In this document: positions 51,700 to 60,378 of the stretch, in pieces | Position numbering within the stretch: the stretch's first letter is position 1 | Layout of the letters: each line of letters starts with the position of its first letter | Assembly (NCBI GenBank): GCA_046530785.1 | Contig: JBHEQT010000001.1 | Location: forward strand, 62,001 to 126,000 | DNA from: Arsenophonus sp046530785 | GTDB lineage: Bacteria > Pseudomonadota > Gammaproteobacteria > Enterobacterales > Enterobacteriaceae | Direction: 5' to 3' | Length of the DNA: 64,000 bases | The notes under the pieces: generated by a model | Seen by the model: only the letters and a program-made list of their open reading frames with translations | Databases searched by the model: none | What the model was told of the DNA's origin: nothing | Made by a program: the position numbers and the translations under genes

Positions 51700-52130
51700 T
51701 AAAAATATTTTGTTATTTTTATTTTATAAAAATCGATGGTTATAAAATAAAGAAGGTTTAGTGAGTAAAATTTAATATTATTAAGTTATATTTACTTTAT
51801 TAATCATTAATTTACGATTTTTTGCGGAACCATGGGATAAAAATTGTTAATTAATTAAATAAAATTGAACTTGTCCTTTTATAAGTTAAGAAGAAAAATA
51901 CTATTTATTTAAGAATAGAAAAATAAATAGTTCTAAATAAAATCAAGTTATTTCTCTGTTAGAAAATCTGAAATTAGAAATTTCAAGAAAGATTCTTGAA
52001 CAGAATATTTCTTCTTATTGATTAAAACCTGATATTAAATTAAGAAATTGTTTATTTTTTAAATGAATTAAATAAATGTAAAATAGGCTAATTTAATAAA
52101 AATAACAATTCACTTTATGATTTACTGTTA
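51700..52130 (+). pseudogene. nsrR: Ghost of nitric-oxide-sensing repressor gene nsrR
   Basis: NsrR is an Rrf2-family Fe-S repressor that senses nitric oxide; it lies between purA and rnr in E. coli. At 51816 onward the reading FLRNHGIKIVN.LNKIELVLL.VKKKN lines up residue by residue with [26 protein letters not shown], the recognition helix and wing. Upstream NKEGLVSKI resembles LPEGRMTSI. The cysteine cluster region cannot be read. In-frame stops show that it is dead. A worn hairpin (CTCTCATTGAGCGAG at 51586-51600) between purA and the ghost looks like a decayed purA terminator. Confidence 0.8.
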
Positions 52131-52205
52131 AATAAACAGCAGAGAGATAGTACATTTTCAATATATTAATCGATGATGAAAAAGAGAAGAGAGAGGTGGA
52201 TGATG

Positions 52206-54446
52206 ATGGAAAAAGATCTTTATAAAGTCAAAGAGGTAAAAAAATATCATTCACCAATTGCAAGTCGTGAATATATTTTAGAGATTTTATCAAAATATAT
52301 CACGCCTATTAGTCGCCAGGAAATTGCTAAAATATTAAAGTTAATAAAAAAAGAAGATTTAGAAGCATTGAACCGTCGTTTACGTGCTATGGAACGTGAT
52401 GGTCAATTAGTATTTACTCAACGTCAATGTTATGCCTTACCTGAGCGTTTTAATTTATTCAAAGGTATAGTTATTGGTCATCGGGATGGTTTTGGTTTTT
52501 TACGAGTAGAAGGTCAGAAAGATGATTTTTATCTTTCTTCTGAAGAAATGAAAAAAGCGATACATGGTGATGTTGTGCTTGTTCAATCATTACGCAAAGA
52601 TCGGAGAGGACGTATAGAAGTTTGTATTGTTAGAGTGCTTATTCCAAGAAATAAATATATTATAGGACGTTATTTTTTAAAATCTGATATAGGATATGTA
52701 GTCCCTGATGATAATCGATTATATTTTATTATATTGATCCCTAAAGAGAAAGTTAAGGATGCTAAGATTGGAAATGTAGTTGTTGTTGAAATGATAACTC
52801 GCCCCTCCCATCATACTAAGGCAGTAGGAAATATTGTCGAAGTATTAGGTGAAAGTATGAGTGCTAACATGGCGGTGGAGATTACATTAAGAACCTATGA
52901 AATTCCTTATAATTGGCCACCTCAAGTTGAGAAACAAGTTTCTAATTTATCTGAACAGATCCCTGCGTCAGCAAAAAAAGGAAGAATAGATTTATGTCAT
53001 CTACCTTTAGTTACTATTGATGGTGAAGATGCCAGCGATTTTGATGATGCAGTTTATTGTATACAGAAGAAAGACGGTAATTGGTATTTGTTTGTCGCGA
53101 TTGCTGATGTTAGTTATTATGTGCGACCAGAAACTGCGTTGGATAATGAAGCGGTTAGTCGCGGAAATTCAGTTTATTTTCCATCACGAGTGATCCCTAT
53201 GTTACCTGAAATTCTTTCTAATGGATTATGTTCATTAAACCCTAAGGTCAATCGTCTTTGCCTAGTCTGTGAAATGAAGTTATCGGATCAAGGTGAAATT
53301 ATTTCATCTAAATTTTATGAAGGAGTAATGTGTTCTCATGCAAGGTTGACTTATAACAAAGTTTGGAAAATTTTACAGGGTGATGAAAAATTATGTCAGC
53401 GTTATAAAAATATAGTACCAAATCTACAACAACTTCATCGATTATATAAAGTGTTAGATGGTGCACGCATAAAACGAGGAGCTATTTCTTTTGAATCTAA
53501 AGAAATTAAATTTATTCTTAATGAAGAAAACCGAATTAAACGAATAGAACGGGTTGAACGTAATGACGCGCATAAATTAATTGAAGAATGCATGATTTTA
53601 GCAAATATAGCTGCCGCACGTTTTGTTGAGCAGAATAAAGAACCTAGCTTGTACCGTGTACATGATAATCCAAAAGAAGAAAGTATTGTAAACTTGCGAA
53701 CAGTATTCAATGAATTTGGTTTGATATTGCCAGGAGGGATGAACCCTAAGTCGGTTGATTACGCTAAAGTCATGGATGAAGTTTCTGAACGTCCGGATCA
53801 TGAATTATTGCAAATAATGATTTTGCGTTCAATGAAACAAGCTATTTATGATAATGAAAATAGAGGACATTTTGGATTATCATTAAAATCTTATGCACAT
53901 TTTACTTCACCTATTCGTCGTTATGCTGATTTATCCTTACATCGTTCGATTAAATATCTTTTATCTGGACAAAATCGAAAAAATAAACATCGTTTAACAA
54001 TAAACGGTGGTTTGCATTCTGATAGTAATCAAATATTTCAATTAGGTGAACATTGTTCAATGACGGAACGAAGGGCTGATGAAGCAATAAGAGATGTCTC
54101 TGATTGGTTAAAATGTGATTTTATGCAAGATCAAATTGGGAATGTATTTACTGGTATTATAATCAGTGTCACTGCTTTTGGTTTTTTTGTTCGTTTAAAA
54201 GATCTTTTTATTGATGGTCTAGTGCATGTCTCTTCACTTAATAATGATTATTATCGGTATGATAATGTAAGGCAGCGACTTATTGGTGAGTCTTCTGGTA
54301 TAATATATCGTTTAGGTGATGAAATTAAAATTAAAGTTGAATCTGTACATATGGATGATCGGAAGATTGATTTTGTGTTAAAATCAATTTTAGATAAGGA
54401 AAAAAATATAGATAAAATAACAAAAAAAAGAAAATTAAAAAAATAA
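52206..54446 (+). CDS. rnr: Exoribonuclease R
   Basis: RNase R is a processive 3'-5' exonuclease that degrades structured RNA, including rRNA and tmRNA-tagged messages. Counting from ATG 52206 it has 746 residues. An N-terminal helix-turn-helix (SPIASREYILEIL, RRLRAMERDGQLVFTQRQCYALPE) leads into cold-shock domains (VIGHRDGFGFLRVEG). The RNB catalytic domain follows with TIDGEDASDFDDAVY and its aspartates, HLKLIEE-type helix NDAHKLIEECMILAN and HFTSPIRRYADL, then the S1 domain (GNVFTGIIISVTAFGFFV). The lysine-rich tail of E. coli RNase R (813 residues) is cut to a few residues (DKITKKRKLKK). Three ATGs (52200, 52203, 52206) follow AGAGGTGG; spacing favours the third. Confidence 0.95.
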   Translation: MEKDLYKVKEVKKYHSPIASREYILEILSKYITPISRQEIAKILKLIKKEDLEALNRRLRAMERDGQLVFTQRQCYALPERFNLFKGIVIGHRDGFGFLRVEGQKDDFYLSSEEMKKAIHGDVVLVQSLRKDRRGRIEVCIVRVLIPRNKYIIGRYFLKSDIGYVVPDDNRLYFIILIPKEKVKDAKIGNVVVVEMITRPSHHTKAVGNIVEVLGESMSANMAVEITLRTYEIPYNWPPQVEKQVSNLSEQIPASAKKGRIDLCHLPLVTIDGEDASDFDDAVYCIQKKDGNWYLFVAIADVSYYVRPETALDNEAVSRGNSVYFPSRVIPMLPEILSNGLCSLNPKVNRLCLVCEMKLSDQGEIISSKFYEGVMCSHARLTYNKVWKILQGDEKLCQRYKNIVPNLQQLHRLYKVLDGARIKRGAISFESKEIKFILNEENRIKRIERVERNDAHKLIEECMILANIAAARFVEQNKEPSLYRVHDNPKEESIVNLRTVFNEFGLILPGGMNPKSVDYAKVMDEVSERPDHELLQIMILRSMKQAIYDNENRGHFGLSLKSYAHFTSPIRRYADLSLHRSIKYLLSGQNRKNKHRLTINGGLHSDSNQIFQLGEHCSMTERRADEAIRDVSDWLKCDFMQDQIGNVFTGIIISVTAFGFFVRLKDLFIDGLVHVSSLNNDYYRYDNVRQRLIGESSGIIYRLGDEIKIKVESVHMDDRKIDFVLKSILDKEKNIDKITKKRKLKK

Positions 54447-56292
54447 TTTTAATTCATGGAAAGAACTAGATCATAGAAAAATTAAGTTAAATAAAGCATT
54501 TTTTAAATTTAACAAAATCTCTAATACCATCTTAAATAGACAAATAAAGAAAAAGATTTTTAATAAAAGGAAATTTCCGAAAATTGAAATTAAAAATACT
54601 ATAAAAATATTATTTACTTTTTATCAATACTACTAAGAAATGAATTTCTTTAAAACTTATGAAGTAAATGATAAATTTATGAAAAAGTTACTTATAGTAT
54701 TTATCTAGTTTAATTTAGTAGTATAATGGCGATTATTTTAATAATAAATAATTTTATGTATCAAAATACGAATATAATAAATTATTTTGATAATTCAATA
54801 TTTTAAATAATTGAGTATAAATCATCCCAATTAGATATTTATTAAATGGGTATTATACCCTACTTTAGGATCATAACCTAGAGATTGGATTTTTTTCAAG
54901 AGAAATTTAAAATCTTATTATTTTCAGAAAAATAATTTTTAATATTAGATAATGTTACTATTTAACTTAATTTAGGTTTAGATTCTTCTTTAGACACTGA
55001 AAAGTAAATAATATTTATAAAAATATTAAACATAAAAGAATATAATTTACTTAAATTAATACCATCGATAAGAAAATTATCTGTATCTATAAATTAAGAA
55101 TATAAAATTAATTATAGTTACTAATTTATATAGAAAAATGTTAAATTAATTTTAGAATTACGATATAATATTTTAATTAATACATATTAAACGATAATAA
55201 TCATATATTACATGAGATTAAAGTTAAGAAGTTTTACTTATTGCATAGTTTTTGCTGAGTAAAAAAATAAAGTTGTTCGTTGATTATAATAAGAGTTTTT
55301 TATGATTAAATGAATAGTATCCCCAATACTAATAATAATTACATTTTTAAATATTTCTGTTGTAATGATCGTTTTTATTTAAATCAGTATTTCAATACTA
55401 AAGTAATTAAGACGAAGTAATCGGATAATTTTTGCAATATTACTGGATTTTTACATTAAGAATTTAATTAGATAAAATTATTTATATTATAATTATATTA
55501 ATATTAATTATCTTCTTTTAAAGTATCTTCAAACGCTATAGCTAATTTAAATTATTATTATTTCTAATTTTTTCTTATAATTTAACTTATTTTCTGTATA
55601 AGTCTAGATGATCTAAAAAGGTTTGATAGTTCATCAAAAAGAACATGATCGTTTATCATTTTAACTCTATCTATTCATCAGATTGTTAGGTAAAATACTA
55701 ATATTAAATAATATATTAGTTGTTATAAATTTCTTATTTTAAAATATCAATGAAAAGGATAAAAATTATTTTAATATAAAAATGGAAATTTCATTATTTT
55801 CTACGGATTCTTCCTGTAGAAAATTTAATAAAATCATAAAATTTATGCTCAATCAAAAAAATATACTTTTTATTATACTATTAGGATTACTTTTATCAAT
55901 ATTATTTATATTAAATAATATTGATAAAAGTAATCCTAATCGAACTCTTATTTCATTTCGTTTAATTAATGAGAATTGATTAGGGATTTAGAAGTGTTTT
56001 TTATAAGATAAAATCTTGTACAAGGAGATCAAAATTTATTAAATTAAAAAAATATTTTATATTGAAAACTTACTGAACAATGAACACTTTACCAGAAAGA
56101 ATATATCCAATTCAGTAGATTCCTTTTATTCTTTAATTTTTCTGAAAAGCTTTCTATCATTTATAATTTAATTGTTTAGTATTAAAATGAAAAAAATAAA
56201 ATTATTTTTTGAATTCAATGTATAATAAATGATGATTCAATCTATTTCTTGAGTTTTAACTAAATATTAAGTTATAGTTATAAATTGATTTT
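54447..56292. other. 1.85-kb decayed stretch between rnr and rpsF
   Basis: In E. coli rlmB and further genes follow rnr. I could not read RlmB motifs here. The one striking element is the 29-bp hairpin at 55880-55940. A 65-codon ORF at 55782-55979 spans that hairpin and has one hydrophobic segment created by it, so I do not treat it as a gene. Confidence 0.55.
55880..55940. repeat. 29-bp perfect inverted repeat with 3-base loop
   Basis: Left arm 55880-55908 (begins ATTAGGATTACTTTTATC) and right arm 55912-55940 are exact reverse complements, separated by TAT. At this base composition a match of 29 consecutive pairs is far beyond chance (rough estimate of order 1e-14 per site, assuming 80% AT). 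A hairpin this perfect in otherwise decayed DNA must be recent or maintained. There is no T-tract typical of a terminator. Confidence 0.85.
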
Positions 56293-56294
56293 TT

Positions 56295-56371
56295 AGCCGC
56301 AATTTAATAGGTTCTTGCCTCTATGGGATGTGGCTGACCATGAAGAGAAGAGGCTGATTAATCCGTAAGGA
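56295..56371 (+). promoter_or_regulatory. rpsF leader, likely S6:S18 autoregulatory element
   Basis: The leader is conserved against the decayed background. GCCTCT (56317-56322) pairs with AGAGGC (56349-56354), enclosing ATGTGGCTGACCAT, which can form an inner stem. TGATTAATCCGTAAGGA follows, ending in the ribosome site. In many bacteria the S6-S18 complex binds a hairpin with a bulged CCG in this leader and represses the operon; the CCG at 56363-56365 fits that motif. Assignment is from knowledge of the element plus visible pairing, not from a covariance search. Confidence 0.6.
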
Positions 56372-56379
56372 ACAAAATG

Positions 56380-56778
56380 ATGCGTCATTACGAAATTATT
56401 TTTATGATTCACCCGGATCAGAGTGAACAGGTTCCAGGTATGATTGATCGTTATAGTGGATTTATCACTGAAGCGAAGGGTAAAATCCATCGATTGGAAG
56501 ACTGGGGTAGACGTCAATTAGCTTATTCAATCAATAAATTACACAAAGCATACTATGTTTTAATGAATGTTGAAGCGCCGAAAGAGAAGATTGATGAATT
56601 AGAAAGAAATTTCCGTTTTAATGATGCCGTTGTTCGAAGCATGATTATACGTGTTAAAAATTTGGTTACTGAAGCTTCTCCAATGATTAAAGCTAGGGAT
56701 GATCGTCGTATTCGTGATTTAGTTGATGAAGATCTGGAAGAAATTGAAGGGGATATAACGAAGAATTCTGAAGAGTAA
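56380..56778 (+). CDS. rpsF: 30S ribosomal protein S6
   Basis: S6 binds the 30S platform as a dimer with S18. The 132-residue protein keeps MRHYEIIFMIHPDQSEQVPGMIDRY at the N-terminus, GKIHRLEDWGRRQLAYSINKLHKAYYVLMNVEAP in the core and FRFNDAVVRSMIIR, and ends in an acidic tail ending NSEE; E. coli S6 is glutamylated at its tail. Two ATGs are adjacent; I choose 56380, which gives MRHYEI and better spacing from AAGGA (56367-56371), over 56377. First gene of rpsF-priB-rpsR-rplI, probably controlled by its leader. Confidence 0.97.
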   Translation: MRHYEIIFMIHPDQSEQVPGMIDRYSGFITEAKGKIHRLEDWGRRQLAYSINKLHKAYYVLMNVEAPKEKIDELERNFRFNDAVVRSMIIRVKNLVTEASPMIKARDDRRIRDLVDEDLEEIEGDITKNSEE

Positions 56779-56787
56779 TTTTCACTT

Positions 56788-57105
56788 ATGAGCAGTAATC
56801 TATTAGTGTTGTCAGGAAAAATTTGTAATACACCGATAAAAAAATTTAGTCCATCTGGAGTTCCTCACTGTCAATTTTTTCTTGAACATCGTTCACAAAA
56901 AAAGGAGGCTGGTTTTAATCGGAAAGTATGGTGTAGAATAACCATTATTGCCAGCGGACAAAAATTACAACAGTCTACTCATAACATAATAGTCGGTAGT
57001 TGGGTTCTTGTTATAGGTTTCATTAGTAGTCATCATACTGCTAATGGATTGAATAATTTAGTTCTTCATGCTGAAAGGATTAAATTGATATATTTTGGAG
57101 ACTAG
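56788..57105 (+). CDS. priB: Primosomal replication protein PriB
   Basis: PriB is a single-stranded-DNA-binding OB-fold protein that stabilises PriA at stalled forks and helps DnaT join. The 105 residues (E. coli 104) match throughout: LVLSGKICNTPIKKFSPSGVPHCQFFLEHRS, EAGFNRKVWCRITIIASG, VGSWVLVIGFISSHH and NLVLHAERIKLIYFGD. The gene sits between rpsF and rpsR, as in enterics, 9 bases after rpsF. Keeping replication restart is consistent with high DNA damage in a genome short of repair. Confidence 0.95.
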   Translation: MSSNLLVLSGKICNTPIKKFSPSGVPHCQFFLEHRSQKKEAGFNRKVWCRITIIASGQKLQQSTHNIIVGSWVLVIGFISSHHTANGLNNLVLHAERIKLIYFGD

Positions 57106-57109
57106 TAAA

Positions 57110-57337
57110 ATGTCACGTTATTTTCGTCGTCGTAAGTTTTGTCGTTTTACAGTAGAAGGCGTTCAAGAGATTGATTATAAAGATATCGCAATGTTAAAAA
57201 ACTATATTACTGAAAGTGGTAAAATTGTACCAGGTCGTATCACTGGAACTAGTGCAAAATACCAACGTCAGCTTTCTTCTGCTATCAAGCGAGCACGTTA
57301 TCTTTCTTTATTGCCATATACTGATCGTCATCAGTGA
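57110..57337 (+). CDS. rpsR: 30S ribosomal protein S18
   Basis: S18 pairs with S6 on the 30S platform. The 75 residues equal the E. coli length: SRYFRRRKFCRFT at the N-terminus, DYKDIAMLKNYITESGKIVPGRITGTSAKYQRQL in the RNA-binding core, and AIKRARYLSLLPYTDRH at the end. ATG 57110 follows GGAG at 57097-57100; an in-frame start at 57095 lies inside priB and is not used. It begins 4 bases after the priB stop. Confidence 0.98.
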   Translation: MSRYFRRRKFCRFTVEGVQEIDYKDIAMLKNYITESGKIVPGRITGTSAKYQRQLSSAIKRARYLSLLPYTDRHQ

Positions 57338-57375
57338 TTTAATGATCTATTAACAAAATTAAAAAGGATAATATA

Positions 57376-57825
57376 ATGCAAATTATTCTAATGGATAAAG
57401 TAGCAAATCTGGGTGATCTTGGTGATCAAGTTCATGTTAAATCAGGTTATGCTCGTAACTATTTAGTCCCAAAGGGAAAAGCTGTTCCTGCAACTAAAAA
57501 AAATATTGATTTTTTTGAAGCGCGTCGTATCGAGCTACAAAGCAAATTAGTCTCTATTTTGACTATCGCGAAAGTTCGTGCTGAGAAAATAAATTCATTA
57601 GGAATAGTAACTATCAGTTCTAAAGCTGGCGATGAAGGTAAATTATTTGGTTCAATCGGGGCTCGTGATATTGCAAAGATAGTCACTGCGGCAGGTGTCA
57701 AAGTTGCGAAAAGTGAAGTTCGCTTACCAAACCGTGTATTACGTATTCTTGGTGAACATGAAGTTCATTTCCAACTACATAATGATGTATCTGCAAAATT
57801 GAATGTTAATATTATTCCTGAATAA
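57376..57825 (+). CDS. rplI: 50S ribosomal protein L9
   Basis: L9 is an elongated 50S protein with two RNA-binding domains joined by a long helix; it helps keep the reading frame. The 149 residues equal the E. coli length: MQIILMDKVANLGDLGDQVHVKSGYARNYLVPKGKA (N domain), a helix over about 40-75, and AGDEGKLFGSIGARDIAKIV plus ILGEHEVHFQLHNDVSAKLNVNIIPE (C domain). ATG 57376 has AAGGA 9 bases upstream. It ends the rpsF operon; no clear GC-rich terminator follows. Confidence 0.98.
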   Translation: MQIILMDKVANLGDLGDQVHVKSGYARNYLVPKGKAVPATKKNIDFFEARRIELQSKLVSILTIAKVRAEKINSLGIVTISSKAGDEGKLFGSIGARDIAKIVTAAGVKVAKSEVRLPNRVLRILGEHEVHFQLHNDVSAKLNVNIIPE

Positions 57826-58731
57826 TTACTTTTTGATTATTAGCTATAAATAAAAATATTATCTAATAGTAGATTTACTTTTTAACTTAAATATTATTAT
57901 TGATATCTATAAAATTATAAAAAAATAATTATTTTACTTTTGTATTCACTAAAATAATAAAAATTATATTTAGTTGTAGATAATTTTTTATTTATGAAAT
58001 ATGTCACTATATACATAGATATTTAAGAAAATAAAGTTTATTTAAGGTCAAAATTAACATTTTTACTCTATATTATAATATATACAATGTTATTTATAAT
58101 TGAATTAAAGTTAAGGATGATTATTTATCTGTTTACTTTTGGGTTAGGAATTTTTAATTTAATATCAGAAAACTATCTTATATAGATGTTCAATTTTTAT
58201 AATTATTGAAGTTAAAAAGGAATTTATCTAAAAACATTTATTTTAGGATAAATATGGATTTATTGTTACAGTGCCAATGATCTTCTTCTTTTGAAGATTT
58301 GATTAATTAGAAATTTATGGAGGCAGTTAATACAATAGAATTAGTATTTTAAAATTTTATTTATTAAAAAAAAGTTAATGGTTTGATTATAGCTAAATAA
58401 AAAATTGAGTTTATATTCATTACATTATTTTATTAATCAATGAAAAGAACAAAATTTATTAAAAGATATAGGGATAAATAAACAAATTTTTTGTTAATAG
58501 TTTTAATTCAATTAAATTAAAATGTTAAAATTAATTCTTGTAGAGAGGATCACACAAAATTAGAATTTTATATTCTATATAATTTATCTGTTATGAACAT
58601 GTATATGTCCATCCTAATTTTCAAATAACATTGTTCTTGAAATCAAATTATTATAGATTTTTAAAATTAATTTTATTTATTATTTATTTATTTTTCTTAT
58701 AAATAAATTAGCTTAATAAATAATCTATGAA

Positions 58732-58775
58732 TCTTTCAAAAATATATTTTCTTGAGAAAATATATTTTTGAAAGA
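58732..58775. repeat. 21-bp perfect inverted repeat with 2-base loop
   Basis: Arms 58732-58752 and 58755-58775 (TCTTTCAAAAATATATTTTC plus one base, and complement) are exact complements around TG. It lies 900 bases past rplI in gene-free DNA. It is too symmetric for chance and lacks a clear T-tract. Confidence 0.75.
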
Positions 58776-60362
58776 AAAGTAAAATACTATTACAACTATT
58801 TATATAAATAAAATTTATCTTTTTCTCTTAATTAAAGAGAAGAGATAAGGTAAGGGGACTAGCGATAATTAGAAGTTATCTTATCCTCAAGAAATAATTA
58901 AATAAATCAGAAATTATAAAACTGTATAATTTCTATTATAAATTATATTTCTATATTTAGAAAGTAAGATCGATGCCTGTTTCATAAAAGTTTTATTAAT
59001 TAGTTAATTAAACTGATAAAATAAAAAATTTTCAACACATCAATAAATTTGCAATCAATATTTCTTTAATTTAATTTAGGAGAATTTTTATTATGAAAGA
59101 TTCATTATACATTAAAAAATAACTATATATTAATGAGTAGTTGAATCTAGAAAATAATCGAATGAAGAAGAACATAATTCTTTTACATTTTCTAATATTA
59201 TCCATTTTATATACTTGATTATTTACCACAAATAAAAAAATAAATTCATGATAATGAAATATTTATTAAAATTCATTTTTATTCTTCTTTCTGAAGAAAA
59301 TTTTATCTATATTTCTAGGATCTAATTCATATCCAATGAAGTACTGAAAGACATTCGAATTTTCTATCAATAAAAAATAAAATCTTCAATTTAATATGAA
59401 TGAAAATTAAATTAATCTAATAAAAAAATCATTTATTAATCAAAAATTTTTATTATAAGTATCCTGATAATTTAATAAATTAATTTTAATTGTATTTCAA
59501 TCAATTTGGATTTTTTCAAAAAATAACTGGATTTTTACTAAAAATTATTATCTTCTTTAGAAGATAATGAATAAAATTTATTATTTAGTTTTAGTTAATA
59601 AAATTTAATAAGAAGAATAATTATTATTAATAATTAAAAATAATTTTCTCAAAAGAAATAATATTATTAGTGTGAATATAATTCATATTATAAAATCAGA
59701 TTGTTAATACTTATTTACATTAATAATATAATATTTCTAATAAAAATTTCTTTTATTTAATTAAATCTAATATGATCTTAATCAATATTTAAATGAAAGG
59801 ATAAAATATATAAGGATATTTTTTTATTTCCATAAGTTTTATTAATTCTTATTTTAATAAAATTTTAAAAATACTGCTCAGTGATAACTGTACTATATAA
59901 TATATAATTTATTGATTTAAAATATATAAATTAATTCAATGGAATTGAAAGTTAATAATTCAACATTACTATTATTTTAAAATATAGTTTTCTTTATTAA
60001 AGGTTTTAAAACGAGTTTTTTATAATTGTAATCGTTTATTATAACAGTCAATATTAAATATAATATCTCTATAACAGAGAATTACTCTGAGCAATATACT
60101 AAAAATTTTAAATAGATCAATAATAAACATATTATTTTTATTTAATTTCTTTAATAAATTTTATATTATCTAAATAATGTTAGATATATGTTTTTGAAAA
60201 AGAAAGATTCTAATCGATATATATAAATATCTGTTACAAAATTACATTTGTAACTTTACGGTTAACGAAATTATAGAAAAATAAATGAACAATTTTATCG
60301 TTAATTTATTATTAAAGATTACAATTAAATAAAATATTATTTTATTTTAATTTTATTTAAGG

Positions 60363-60378
60363 ATGGGGTTCCCCCCAT
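60363..60378. other. GC-rich hairpin island
   Basis: ATGGGG and CCCCAT pair around TTCC. Surrounded by DNA with almost no G or C, this run of ten GC bases out of sixteen is conspicuous. It may be the stem of a lost terminator or structured RNA. Confidence 0.5.

Noticed and set aside
53435..53801. Minus-strand ORFs inside rnr
   Set aside because: Shadows of the RNB domain coding frame.
55782..55979. 65-codon ORF with one hydrophobic segment upstream of rpsF
   Set aside because: Its hydrophobic part is created by the 29-bp inverted repeat; no ribosome site, no recognisable family, and chance ORFs of this size are expected at this composition.
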